From Sphaerochaetaceae bacterium (GTDB lineage Bacteria; Spirochaetota; Spirochaetia; Sphaerochaetales; Sphaerochaetaceae): a DNA stretch of 56,878 nt. The stretch spans positions 1-56,878 of the forward strand of contig JAILPZ010000038.1 of NCBI GenBank assembly GCA_024699225.1, written 5' to 3'. Position numbers and translations under genes: made by a program. Positions 14,723 to 22,753 of the stretch are shown piece by piece. Every line of letters begins with the position of its first letter. Position 1 is the first letter of the stretch. The notes under the pieces are model-generated. The model worked only from the letters and a program-made list of their open reading frames with translations, was not told the DNA's origin and did not search any database.

Positions 14723-15304
14723 ATGATTTACAACGAAGAAGAGAAAAAAGAAGAAAAGAAGGCTCCTTCTGCATCAGCAGAGAAGCTTCTTAAAACAAGA
14801 TCCATTCTGCTTAGCGGAGAGATCAACAAGGACAGTGCGGATGCATTTATCAAGGACCTTCTTGTTCTTGAAAACGAGAGCAGTGAACCTGTAAAAGTCT
14901 TTATCAATTCTCCCGGAGGAGATGTGGATGCAGGCTATGCTATTTTTGACATGGTAAGATTTGTCTCCTGCCCTGTAATTATGGTGGGCATGGGCCTTGT
15001 AGCCAGTGCAGCAGCCCTGATTCTCCTTTCAGTACCCGCAGAGAGAAGAATAGGTCTTCCCAACTCTTCATACCTGATTCATCAGCCCTTAAGCCAGATG
15101 AAGGGAAATGCTACAGAGATTGAAATTCATGCAAAGCAGCTTGAAAAAATCAAGAGTAAGATAAACACCCTTATCAGCGAGCAGACAGGCAAGGCCCTGG
15201 ATAAGGTCTCACTTGATACAGACAGAGACTACTGGCTGGATGCTCAGGAAGCCAGAGAGTACGGTCTTATCAGCCGTGTTGTAAAGACAAGAGAAGAAAT
15301 CTAA
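14723..15304 (+). CDS. ClpP-family serine protease, divergent
   Basis: Cytoplasmic peptidase of the ClpP fold, 193 residues. All three catalytic positions are visible: Ser in GLVASAAAL, His in SSYLIHQPL, Asp in DTDRDYWLDAQEA. The oxyanion segment VFINSPGGDVDAGYAIFDM is standard. The N-terminus is unlike housekeeping ClpP: a charged MIYNEEEKKEEKKA stretch replaces the usual processing region and axial-loop sequence. It may therefore be a ClpP paralogue acting with a different unfoldase or in a mixed ring. GAGG precedes the ATG. No Clp ATPase is encoded nearby. Confidence 0.85.
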   Translation: MIYNEEEKKEEKKAPSASAEKLLKTRSILLSGEINKDSADAFIKDLLVLENESSEPVKVFINSPGGDVDAGYAIFDMVRFVSCPVIMVGMGLVASAAALILLSVPAERRIGLPNSSYLIHQPLSQMKGNATEIEIHAKQLEKIKSKINTLISEQTGKALDKVSLDTDRDYWLDAQEAREYGLISRVVKTREEI

Positions 15305-15320
15305 ATAAAGTGGAGTAACA

Positions 15321-16886
15321 ATGGAACAGTCAGTACATTGGGCGGATATATACGCCGATAAGATTATAAGAGAGAAGGGCCCGAAGGACCTCTATACATG
15401 TGCCTCAGGAATTACACCGTCAGGCACCGTACATATCGGAAACTTCAGGGAAATTATCTCTGTAGACCTGGTAGTCAGAGCCCTCAGACGCAAGGGATGC
15501 AACGTACGTTTTATCTATTCATGGGATAACTACGACGTATTTAGAAAGGTCCCTAAAAACATGCCCGAGCAGGAGAAGCTTGCAACATATCTTCGTAAGC
15601 CCATCACACTTGTACCTGATACAACAGGCAGGGCAGAAAACTACGCAAGAGGAAACGAGAAGGACGTAGAGGAAAAGCTTCCCTTAGTCGGAATCCAGCC
15701 CGAATACCTATACCAGGCCCAGAGATACAGAAGCTCCCTTTACGCTGATCAGATGAAGATGGCCCTTGAGCACAAGAGCGAAATCATTGCCATCCTCAAC
15801 CAGTACAGGACAGAGCCCCTGGACGACTCCTGGTGGCCGATTGCCGTATTCAGCTCCTTCACAGACAAAGACAACACAACTGTCCTCTCATGGGACGGAG
15901 AATACGGAATTACCTATAGGGACAATGACCTTAACAAAACAGAAACCATTGACCTCCGTACTACCCCGTACACCAAGCTTCACTGGAGAATTGACTGGCC
16001 CATGAGATGGGTTTATGAAGGCGTTGATTTTGAGCCTGCAGGAAAGGACCACCACAGCCAGGGCGGAAGTTTTGACACATCAAAGCAGGTTGTAGAGCTC
16101 TTTGGAGGCCACGCTCCCGTATCCTTCCAGTACGACTTTATCTCAATCAAGGGCCGTGGCGGAAAGATCTCATCCTCAAGCGGTGAGGTTGTAAGCCTGG
16201 GTGATGTTCTTGAAGTTTACACACCTGAAATAACAAGGTACATGTTCGCTTCAACAAGACCTAATACAGAATTTGCCATCTCATTTGACCTTGATGTTCT
16301 TAAAATCTATGAGGACTACGACAACTGTGAGCGCCGCTACTTCGGCCTTCTTCCTGTAAACGACAAAAAGCGTGAGATGGAAAGAAGAGTTTACGAATTA
16401 AGCCAGGTTGGTGAAGTTCCTTCAAGCCCGGGTTATCAGGTTCCGTTCAGACACCTTTGCAACCTTCTTCAGATTAACGGCGGAGATATTGATGCAGTTA
16501 TCTCTTCATTCTCTGACATTAAGGAAGACCAGGTTGAAAGACTTAGAACCAGATGCCGCTGCGCATGGGCCTGGATTACACAGTTCAGTCCTGAGGATTT
16601 CCGCTTTGCTCTTGCAACAGATTCTTCAGAAATTATTTCACTTACAGATATTGAGAAGAAGGGTGTAGAGGCTCTTTGTAAAAAGGTAACAGAGTGGGAC
16701 GGTGAGGATGAAAAGGATCTCTCCCAGCGCATCTACGACAGTGCAGAGGAAGCAGGAATTGCCCCAACAGAACTTTTTCCGGCTGTCTACAGAGTTCTTA
16801 TCGGTAAGGAGAGGGGACCTAAGCTTGCCCTGTTTATCAAGACAGTAGGAAAGGACAGAATCTGTAAGATTTTATCCCGTTATTAA
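15321..16886 (+). CDS. lysK: Lysyl-tRNA synthetase, class I
   Basis: Charges tRNA-Lys in the cytoplasm. It is the class I (archaeal-type) enzyme found in archaea, spirochaetes and some alphaproteobacteria. Landmarks are the nucleotide-binding SGTVHIGNFRE (HIGN) near residue 32, WPMRWVYEGVDFEPAGKDHHSQGGSF, and the KMSKS equivalent GKISSSSGEVVSLGDVL near residue 280, followed by an alpha-helical C-terminal domain. At 521 residues the length is typical. GTGGAG precedes the ATG. The stop is two bases from the stop of the convergent era gene, leaving no room for a terminator. Confidence 0.96.
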   Translation: MEQSVHWADIYADKIIREKGPKDLYTCASGITPSGTVHIGNFREIISVDLVVRALRRKGCNVRFIYSWDNYDVFRKVPKNMPEQEKLATYLRKPITLVPDTTGRAENYARGNEKDVEEKLPLVGIQPEYLYQAQRYRSSLYADQMKMALEHKSEIIAILNQYRTEPLDDSWWPIAVFSSFTDKDNTTVLSWDGEYGITYRDNDLNKTETIDLRTTPYTKLHWRIDWPMRWVYEGVDFEPAGKDHHSQGGSFDTSKQVVELFGGHAPVSFQYDFISIKGRGGKISSSSGEVVSLGDVLEVYTPEITRYMFASTRPNTEFAISFDLDVLKIYEDYDNCERRYFGLLPVNDKKREMERRVYELSQVGEVPSSPGYQVPFRHLCNLLQINGGDIDAVISSFSDIKEDQVERLRTRCRCAWAWITQFSPEDFRFALATDSSEIISLTDIEKKGVEALCKKVTEWDGEDEKDLSQRIYDSAEEAGIAPTELFPAVYRVLIGKERGPKLALFIKTVGKDRICKILSRY

Positions 16887-16888
16887 TT

Positions 16889-17785
16889 CTATTCCTGAGT
16901 TTCCCTGAAGACACTCAGAAGTATATTATCGTTGCTCTTCCACTTGGAGTTGACTCTGACTCTCAGATCCAGTTCAAGTGAGGAAGATGGAAAAATCCGC
17001 TTGATTTCCTTAAAGGACTGAACGCGGATTTTTTTTATGTTCGCTCCGCCTTTTCCTACCAGAATTCCCTTCTGGCTGTCGCGTTCAACAGTTATGAAGG
17101 CGCGGATCCAGACCTTGTTCTCCTCTTTGTTGTACTCCAGATCTGCAAGTTCTACAAAGATTGAGTGGGGAATCTCAGCGCGGACAGAATTCATGGCCTT
17201 CTCTCTGATAATCTCTGAGATTCTGAACTCAAGGTTCTGGTCTGTTCTTGCATCCTCACCGTAGAGCATGGGACCTTCGGGAGCTGTCTTGAAAAGCTCA
17301 ATTAAAACCTCATCCACACCCTCATCCTCAGAGGCTGAAATCTCGAGTATGGTTCTTCCGCTCATATTCTCCTCAAGCCAGGCCCTGGCCTTTTCTTTCT
17401 GTTTATCTGTAAGAATGTCTGTCTTGTTTATGCAGCAGATAACCGGGACCTTGAGAGTTGAGAGCAGGTCCTTAACTGCATTCTCTTCATCTCCGGGAGC
17501 CCGTGTTGCATCCATTATGTAGAGTACGCTGTCACACTCTTCAAGACTCTCACGGGCTATGTCTATCATGTGTTTGTTAAACTTCTTCTCTGAAATATGG
17601 TAGCCCGGGGTGTCCGTGAAAATTATCTGGCCACGGGAGTCTGTGTATATTCCTCTGATTGCATTTCTTGTTGTGTTCGGAGTGGGAGAAGTGATAGAAA
17701 CCTTGCTCTCACATATTGTGTTAATCAGAGTTGATTTTCCTACGGACGGACGTCCTATTACAGCTGTTGTTGCGCACTTTGTCAT
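16889..17785 (-). CDS. era: GTPase Era
   Basis: Essential GTPase that binds the 3' end of 16S rRNA during 30S assembly. Visible motifs: G1 GRPSVGKST (residue 12 on), effector TRNAIRG, G3 DTPG, G4 NKTD, G5 SASE, and a C-terminal KH domain with GILVGKGGANIKKI. Length 298 residues is normal. There is no Shine-Dalgarno site before the ATG; a TATACT box stands seven bases upstream. Transcribed away from the nuclease-like lipoprotein gene, with the two promoters overlapping. Confidence 0.96.
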   Translation of the reverse strand: MTKCATTAVIGRPSVGKSTLINTICESKVSITSPTPNTTRNAIRGIYTDSRGQIIFTDTPGYHISEKKFNKHMIDIARESLEECDSVLYIMDATRAPGDEENAVKDLLSTLKVPVICCINKTDILTDKQKEKARAWLEENMSGRTILEISASEDEGVDEVLIELFKTAPEGPMLYGEDARTDQNLEFRISEIIREKAMNSVRAEIPHSIFVELADLEYNKEENKVWIRAFITVERDSQKGILVGKGGANIKKIRVQSFKEIKRIFPSSSLELDLRVRVNSKWKSNDNILLSVFRETQE

Positions 17786-17792
17786 CTCAGAA

Positions 17793-17820
17793 AGTATAGC
17801 AAAGGAGAAAAAATTTGCAA
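17793..17820 (-). promoter_or_regulatory. era promoter, predicted near-leaderless
   Basis: Minus-strand TTGCAA (17815-17820), 16 bases, TATACT (17793-17798), then seven bases to the ATG. The -35 box overlaps the start of the plus-strand CGTCTTA-type motif, so the divergent promoters compete for the same DNA. Confidence 0.5.
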
Positions 17821-17847
17821 CAGTTGAGCACTTTGCGGCGTCTTACA
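17815..17847 (+). promoter_or_regulatory. Shared 33-bp promoter-like motif, copy 1
   Basis: Contains the invariant blocks GCACTTTG and GCGTCTTA found also at 19295 and on the minus strand at 40121. CGTC at an ECF-type -10 position with CAA about 20 bases upstream suggests an alternative-sigma promoter. The ATG at 17852 is only ten bases past CGTC, so the mRNA would be almost leaderless. Confidence 0.5.
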
Positions 17848-17851
17848 GGGT

Positions 17852-18769
17852 ATGAGGAAAAAAATCCTGATTTTAGTTTTTGTAATTGCCTCTTTTCTTC
17901 TTGTCTCCTGCCCGCTGGATGTTGAGGAGGAGGAAGACTTTTCAACTCTTGTTCTGTGCTCGTGGAATGTCCAGAATCTCTTTGACGGGAAGGATAACGG
18001 AAACGAGTATGACGAGTACCTCTCTTCTTCAGGCTGGAGCGACAAACAGTACCGAATCCGGCTTGGGAAGATTGAAACTGTTCTAGGGTATGGTGAGCTG
18101 TTGGCTGCGAAGGTCATTGTCCTAAATGAGGTTGAAAATGAAGATGTAGTGTCTGATTTGCTTTCTCTTTCCTCATTAAGAGACAGGGGCTTTGAGTATT
18201 ATGCATGTGCAGGTGAAAAGGATGGGGCTATAAAGACGGCTGTGATAAGCTGCTACCCGATAGTTTCAGCCAGGACCCATTCATCTTCAGGTATAAGGCC
18301 CGTTCTGGAGGTTAATTTAAACGTCTGCGGGCGCACAGTGTGTGTTCTGGCCGTTCACGCCAAGTCAAACAGGGGAGAGGAAGAAGAGAATGTTGAATTA
18401 AGAAGTACTACGGGAAGAATAATAAGAGAGATCTCTGATTCTGTTCTTACTGAGAATCCTTCTGCAATTGTGGCGGTGGCAGGTGATTTTAATGAAAGTG
18501 CTTCTTCTTCCAATGTTCTTTCTGAGTATTTTCGCTGGTATGTTTTCTGGGAGGACTCTTCTCTGACTCTGGATGCGCCGGGGTCCTACTACTACGACGG
18601 GCAGTGGCTTCAGTATGACAATATTGCTCTTTCCTGCGGGGCCTTAAGCGGTGGTGTGGAAACATCAGGTATCTTAAGTACCATATACGGATACCCGAAT
18701 GTGTTTTCAAAGAGTCTTTTAAGCGGGGTGTCAGATCACTATCCGGTCTGGGTTAAGATAGAGCTTTAG
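17852..18769 (+). CDS. Endonuclease/exonuclease/phosphatase-family lipoprotein
   Basis: Predicted metal-dependent phosphoesterase anchored outside the cytoplasm. The signal peptide ends in LLVSC (lipid Cys at residue 20). The EEP-fold catalytic motifs follow: CSWNVQNLFD (Asn/metal), LNEVEN (metal Glu), VHAKSNR, AGDFNES (Asp/Asn) and the C-terminal SDHYPVWV (Asp-His pair). The substrate could be nucleic acid, a phosphoinositide-like lipid or another phosphodiester; an extracytoplasmic nuclease for nucleotide scavenging is plausible. Its promoter motif is shared with two other genes. Its end overlaps the convergent membrane-protein gene by 4 bases. Confidence 0.85.
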   Translation: MRKKILILVFVIASFLLVSCPLDVEEEEDFSTLVLCSWNVQNLFDGKDNGNEYDEYLSSSGWSDKQYRIRLGKIETVLGYGELLAAKVIVLNEVENEDVVSDLLSLSSLRDRGFEYYACAGEKDGAIKTAVISCYPIVSARTHSSSGIRPVLEVNLNVCGRTVCVLAVHAKSNRGEEEENVELRSTTGRIIREISDSVLTENPSAIVAVAGDFNESASSSNVLSEYFRWYVFWEDSSLTLDAPGSYYYDGQWLQYDNIALSCGALSGGVETSGILSTIYGYPNVFSKSLLSGVSDHYPVWVKIEL

Positions 18770-19254
18770 CTTTCCTTAATATTCCAGCCAAGGGCGTTGT
18801 AAAGTTCTTTTCTGTGTTTGTTGATGGCAACAGATGTAAAGGATACAGTCTCTTCTCCTGCATGGAGGGAAAAGCCCTTTCTCCAGCCTACAACGGTGCC
18901 GAAACCAACTGATGTTATGTCTTCTATTTTCATGGACCAGGCTTTTGAGTATTTGCCTTTTGTTTTTGTAATGAGAGTTACCTCTCCGTCCATAAATACA
19001 AGGCGGCCTCTCTGCAGATCTGCATTTACATCCGGAAGAACCTTGCCGCAGAAAATATCAAAGTCTCCTTTTCTGCCCATAATTGATGCAGCCTTCTTCT
19101 TTGAAACCCAGTATGAGGTGGTCCAGAGAAGAACTACCAGAACAAACATGAAACAGTATGTTCCCCAGTAAAGAGCGTCACTCGGGAAGTACTGACGGGC
19201 AAAAATAACAACAGCAAAAAGGACCAGAATAAGGGTCTTGATTATAGATTCCAT
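18766..19254 (-). CDS. Two-helix membrane protein of unknown function
   Basis: A 162-residue protein with two hydrophobic segments (about 5-20 and 29-46) and then a soluble domain of about 110 residues with alternating strands (GRLVFMDGEVTLITKTKGKY, GWRKGFSLHAGEETVSFTSV) reminiscent of bacterial PH-like domains. No named family assigned. It starts at a promoter-abutting ATG without a Shine-Dalgarno site and is transcribed away from the large lipoprotein gene. Confidence 0.7.
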   Translation of the reverse strand: MESIIKTLILVLFAVVIFARQYFPSDALYWGTYCFMFVLVVLLWTTSYWVSKKKAASIMGRKGDFDIFCGKVLPDVNADLQRGRLVFMDGEVTLITKTKGKYSKAWSMKIEDITSVGFGTVVGWRKGFSLHAGEETVSFTSVAINKHRKELYNALGWNIKES

Positions 19255-19260
19255 ACCTGA

Positions 19261-19289
19261 ATTCTAAGGAAGTTGGAAAATTCTGTAAA
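19261..19289 (-). promoter_or_regulatory. Promoter predicted to give a leaderless mRNA
   Basis: Minus-strand TTTACA (19284-19289), 17 bases, TAGAAT (19261-19266), then exactly six bases to the ATG (A at 19254). Confidence 0.65.
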
Positions 19290-19294
19290 GATTT

Positions 19295-19327
19295 TTACAA
19301 AGCTCGGGCACTTTGCGGCGTCTTATA
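19295..19327 (+). promoter_or_regulatory. Shared 33-bp promoter-like motif, copy 2
   Basis: 26 of 33 bases match copy 1 and 28 of 33 match copy 3, with GCACTTTGCGGCGTCTTA identical to copy 1. The lipoprotein ATG lies 27 bases past CGTC, with CGGAG as a weak ribosome-binding site. Confidence 0.55.
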
Positions 19328-19349
19328 AGGGTGTAGACGGAGTTTTGTT

Positions 19350-21299
19350 ATGAAGAAATCGTTTTTGCCCGCACTTCTTTTAATCTTATTCCTTCTGTTT
19401 CTGAGCTCCTGTGTCCAGGAGGCCGGGACGGCAACCATGCACATTCTTCTCTATCAGGAGGAGAAGTCTTTAAGTGTAAGTGAGAGTGCTTTTGATATTA
19501 CAAAGTACACCGTCACAGGCACGGGACCTGGTGGTGCTGCATTTACTGCAGATACAACCAGTACTTCTCTTGTTCTTGAGGGTCTTCAGACAGGTTCATG
19601 GTCACTTACGGCCAGGGCCTACAACTCCAAGGGTAAGGTTGTAGCTTCTGGTGAGGCTTCAACGGCTTTAAGCGGAGACAGTTCAAATGTCTCACTTCCA
19701 GTCTGCCGGGTTTCAGGAACGGGAAAACTTGTTCTTTCCTTCAAATGGGATGAAACTGTTCTGGAGCCTCTTGTAAGGGTAACTCTGACAGATACAAGTG
19801 ACAGGGTAGTCGGTGTGTATGACACCTCTTACAGCACCTCAAGCGGGACGTTTAAGCTTTCTGATTTAAAAAGCGGTTACTATGTTGTTCTCTGTGAGCT
19901 TTACAGTGCTTCTGCGCGCATAACAGGTGCTGTTGAGGCCATTCAGATTTCAGGCAGTGAAACTACAGAAGGAAGCATTTCTTTTTGCTCCAGGGACGAC
20001 TACAGCTCATCTTTTTACATAGCCAGAACAGGTGAATCTCCGGTGCGCGGCCAGCTAAGCGGTAACAGCTCTGCCTTAAAGTGCTCTGAAAGCTGCACTG
20101 TGTCCCTGACTCTTACAGGATCTTCTTTAGCCGGCAAGCAGACTGAAGTGAGGTGGTACCTTGACGGTGTTGAAACCTCTGCTACAAGAGAAAGTTTTAC
20201 CTTCACGCCCACACTGGGCTACCACATAGTCAATGCTCTTCTTCTCTGTCCGTCCGATGGTCTTGCAGGCTCTACAGGATGGAAGTTCAACGCAGTTGCT
20301 GAGGGCACTCAGGGCTCTGCAATTTTAAACGGAGCAATTGACGGCAGATCTTCAAATCTTAGTTGCAACGCCTCATCCCTTGTCGGAGCTGTCGGAGAAG
20401 ACAGGTATGTAATTATCTGTCCTGACAAGGGTCTTTTGCAGCTTGTTAAGGTCTACAACAGCACGCTTATTGTTGAAAAGGTTTACAGGGATACTGACGA
20501 CGGTTTCTCGTGGCTGGGCTTATCAGATCACATCTACAGTTCAGCAGGTATGGCGGAGTTTGCCGTAACAGACAGCGGGTGCAACATAAACCTTCTTTAT
20601 GTTGAAAACGGAGATGTCCATTTCTGCACAAAAGATGCTCAGACCATACGCTTTACTGCAACTGTTCCGGCCTTTTCAGAGCCTATCTGTTCCCTTGATA
20701 TAGGCTGGGTGGATCCCGGTAACAGGGTCATAGGTTTTTCATGCTTTTCAGAAGCTTTTCTGCTTCTGACTTTTGAGGATGGAATTCTTGTAAAGCAGGG
20801 ACGTTATGTAAAACCCAGGCACGATAATTCGGTTGTTATGGCCTCAACTTTCGGCTCTCTTTCTGTCTGTGCAGTTGCCGACGGCTCGTACTACAGCTGT
20901 GCATTTGCAAACGGTAGATTCAACGGAACATGGACCAAAAGCGGTGTCTCTCTTTCCTATTGCCAGCCTGTGGAGCTTACAGCCTCTTCCGGTATAGCTG
21001 AGGCCTCTGAGGGAAATCTTTCTCTGTGGACTCCGGGTTCCAGCAGATGGATCTGTAAATCAAGTTCAGATGTTCTTCCCATAGCCCTTTCCCGCAGCTT
21101 TGACGGGAAGTATCTGTACGCCTCAGATGCCTCAGGAAAGCTTACAACCTACAGCATTTCTGACTCAGGAATGAGGAAGATAAGCATTCTGGATACGGGG
21201 GAGAGACTTGTCTCCCTGATTGTGGGAAAACATGAGATTCTGGGGCGCAGGGAGAACGGAGAGCTTCTACTTTTTTCAATTGCAGGAGGTGCCCAATGA
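19350..21299 (+). CDS. Large lipoprotein of unknown function
   Basis: A 649-residue lipoprotein: the signal peptide ends in LFLSSC (Cys about residue 22). The N-terminal half has repeated beta-sandwich-like stretches (residues about 30-230: YTVTGTGPGGAAFTAD, GLQTGSWSLTARAYNSKGKV, LSDLKSGYYVVLCELY) and an Ig/PKD-like segment (VRWYLDGVETSATRESFTFTP). The C-terminal half, from about 330, has short repeated blocks such as VGEDRYVIICPDKGLLQL and GKYLYASDASGKLTTYSI that suggest a beta-propeller. Domain assignments are from pattern only. It is first of a three-gene envelope operon; its stop overlaps the next start (ATGA). Confidence 0.75.
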   Translation: MKKSFLPALLLILFLLFLSSCVQEAGTATMHILLYQEEKSLSVSESAFDITKYTVTGTGPGGAAFTADTTSTSLVLEGLQTGSWSLTARAYNSKGKVVASGEASTALSGDSSNVSLPVCRVSGTGKLVLSFKWDETVLEPLVRVTLTDTSDRVVGVYDTSYSTSSGTFKLSDLKSGYYVVLCELYSASARITGAVEAIQISGSETTEGSISFCSRDDYSSSFYIARTGESPVRGQLSGNSSALKCSESCTVSLTLTGSSLAGKQTEVRWYLDGVETSATRESFTFTPTLGYHIVNALLLCPSDGLAGSTGWKFNAVAEGTQGSAILNGAIDGRSSNLSCNASSLVGAVGEDRYVIICPDKGLLQLVKVYNSTLIVEKVYRDTDDGFSWLGLSDHIYSSAGMAEFAVTDSGCNINLLYVENGDVHFCTKDAQTIRFTATVPAFSEPICSLDIGWVDPGNRVIGFSCFSEAFLLLTFEDGILVKQGRYVKPRHDNSVVMASTFGSLSVCAVADGSYYSCAFANGRFNGTWTKSGVSLSYCQPVELTASSGIAEASEGNLSLWTPGSSRWICKSSSDVLPIALSRSFDGKYLYASDASGKLTTYSISDSGMRKISILDTGERLVSLIVGKHEILGRRENGELLLFSIAGGAQ

Positions 21300-21817
21300 A
21301 GCGATTAATTTTAACTGTATTTATTATTTTTCTATGTTTTTCAGCATTTGCCTTCAGCATGGATGTAGCTGCAGATGCCTTTGTGCTAAAGGATTTTGTC
21401 ATGCGCGGGACAGACTGTCAGGGCTCCGCAGATGCCCGTATCCCGCTGGACAGTGACTTTCAGATCCGTGTCCCTGTCCGCGTTACCTATAAAACAGGCC
21501 GGGTATGTGTTGAGTCTTCTCTGAATGTTGCCTACTACCCGTTTTCAAAAGGCCTGTTTTTCTCTCTTTCCATGGTCGACATGGCCTACCTGTACAACAT
21601 ATCAAACAAGACGGCAACGCTGTACACATTAAATGAGATTGAGGCGGGGTGGACCTTCCCGGTAGCTGAGAAGTTCTTTATAGAGCCGTCTGTCTGCATC
21701 CGGGACCCGTCGGGGACGTTCTCTGCGGAATACGGAGAGCTTAAAGGAATTTTTTCATCTTATTCACGGATAAGGATCCGCCTTTGCTGCGGATATCACC
21801 TGTTCAAGGAGGATTAA
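21296..21817 (+). CDS. Small secreted beta-rich protein
   Basis: No family recognised. A 173-residue product with a signal peptide (MKRLILTVFIIFLCFSAFAFS) and amphipathic strands (DFQIRVPVRVTYKTGRVCVE, GLFFSLSMVDMAYLY, FFIEPSVCIRDPSG, RIRIRLCCGYHLF) that suggest a small outer-membrane barrel or a periplasmic beta protein. The GGAGG of the preceding lipoprotein's last codons serves as its ribosome-binding site, so the pair is translationally coupled. The next gene starts three bases after its stop. Confidence 0.7.
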   Translation: MKRLILTVFIIFLCFSAFAFSMDVAADAFVLKDFVMRGTDCQGSADARIPLDSDFQIRVPVRVTYKTGRVCVESSLNVAYYPFSKGLFFSLSMVDMAYLYNISNKTATLYTLNEIEAGWTFPVAEKFFIEPSVCIRDPSGTFSAEYGELKGIFSSYSRIRIRLCCGYHLFKED

Positions 21818-21819
21818 AT

Positions 21820-22701
21820 ATGAATGAGAAAATTAAGGAATCTTTAAATTACTGGACTGCTGTAGTCCTTTTGTTTGCAATTGTCGGGTGCTCTATGGAC
21901 TCAGGACTCTCCAGTGTTTCCGGGTACTCTGCCTCTCAGGTAAAGACAAAGGTTGCATCGGTTATAGACGAGGAAATGGACACCATAAAACCTCACCTTG
22001 ATTCTGAAGTGCAGGGAGAACTGGACGGGACCAGGGGTTCCTCTCTGACCGGGGCGGACATAGTGGAGTTTACGGAGATGGAGGAAAACGGGGCAGAGTA
22101 TATAGACCTGTGCTATGAGGTAGATGCAAGTTCGGCCTCATACGACTACTCGGAAGTAGTTGATGTTTCCAGGCGCGTTTTAACAGACGACCAGTTTCAG
22201 GTACTTGAAAAGAAGATTGTGGAAACAGAGAAGGCTATCAGGGATAAGCTTGAACCTCTGGCTAAGGATATTCCCCTGAGTCAGCAGGAGGATTTCTACT
22301 CTGATCTTGAGGCTTTTGTTGTGCGCTCTGTGGTTCTGCTTGCGGCAAGTGCCGTTTACTCATACATTCCGGATACGGTTTTGTGGGGAAAGATTACTGC
22401 TGCTGCAGCCATAGCTGTAGGGGCCGGTCTTGTAGCCATGATTGCAATGGAAGTTTACAGGGATATAAACGGAATAGGGCCGTCTCTTAACCTCGGTTCA
22501 GAGGCCTCCTTTCAGGACTGGCTGACCGAGCTTTTGAAAACGCCTCAGGCTGACTATGCCCTTACGACCGCCGTTACGTCTGTAGCCACATCCCTTGGTA
22601 TGAGTCCGACTTCTACCGCAATCTGCCTTGCTGTTTTCGGCATTTTTAACGCAACTGACATGATAAGGGCTCTTGGCGAGAAGTACGACTTCAATATCTG
22701 A
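21820..22701 (+). CDS. Putative lipoprotein with a central hydrophobic hairpin
   Basis: No family recognised. The ATG at 21820 follows AAGGAGGA; the frame extends back to a TTG at 21784, which is rejected. The N-terminus has a hydrophobic stretch ending in AIVGC-S (lipobox-like, Cys near residue 24). The middle is helical and acidic (KIVETEKAIRDKLEPLAKDI). Two hydrophobic segments (about 170-185 and 197-217: WGKITAAAAIAVGAGLVAMI) could span or associate with a membrane, and a third weaker one lies near the end. It is the last gene of the three-gene envelope unit. Confidence 0.65.
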   Translation: MNEKIKESLNYWTAVVLLFAIVGCSMDSGLSSVSGYSASQVKTKVASVIDEEMDTIKPHLDSEVQGELDGTRGSSLTGADIVEFTEMEENGAEYIDLCYEVDASSASYDYSEVVDVSRRVLTDDQFQVLEKKIVETEKAIRDKLEPLAKDIPLSQQEDFYSDLEAFVVRSVVLLAASAVYSYIPDTVLWGKITAAAAIAVGAGLVAMIAMEVYRDINGIGPSLNLGSEASFQDWLTELLKTPQADYALTTAVTSVATSLGMSPTSTAICLAVFGIFNATDMIRALGEKYDFNI

Positions 22702-22727
22702 CTTTGATTGTGTTATTATGTCTTCGA

Positions 22728-22741
22728 AGGTGCTTGCACCT
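22728..22741. promoter_or_regulatory. Dyad just upstream of pepT
   Basis: AGGTGC-TT-GCACCT, perfect arms, ending immediately before the GAGGAG ribosome-binding site of pepT. Could be an operator or an mRNA hairpin that affects translation; no T run follows. Confidence 0.35.
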
Positions 22742-22753
22742 GAGGAGATATAA

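Noticed and set aside
22728-22741. Terminator for the envelope operon before pepT
   Set aside because: The hairpin has good arms but a two-base loop and is followed by a ribosome-binding site rather than a T run; kept only as a possible regulatory dyad.
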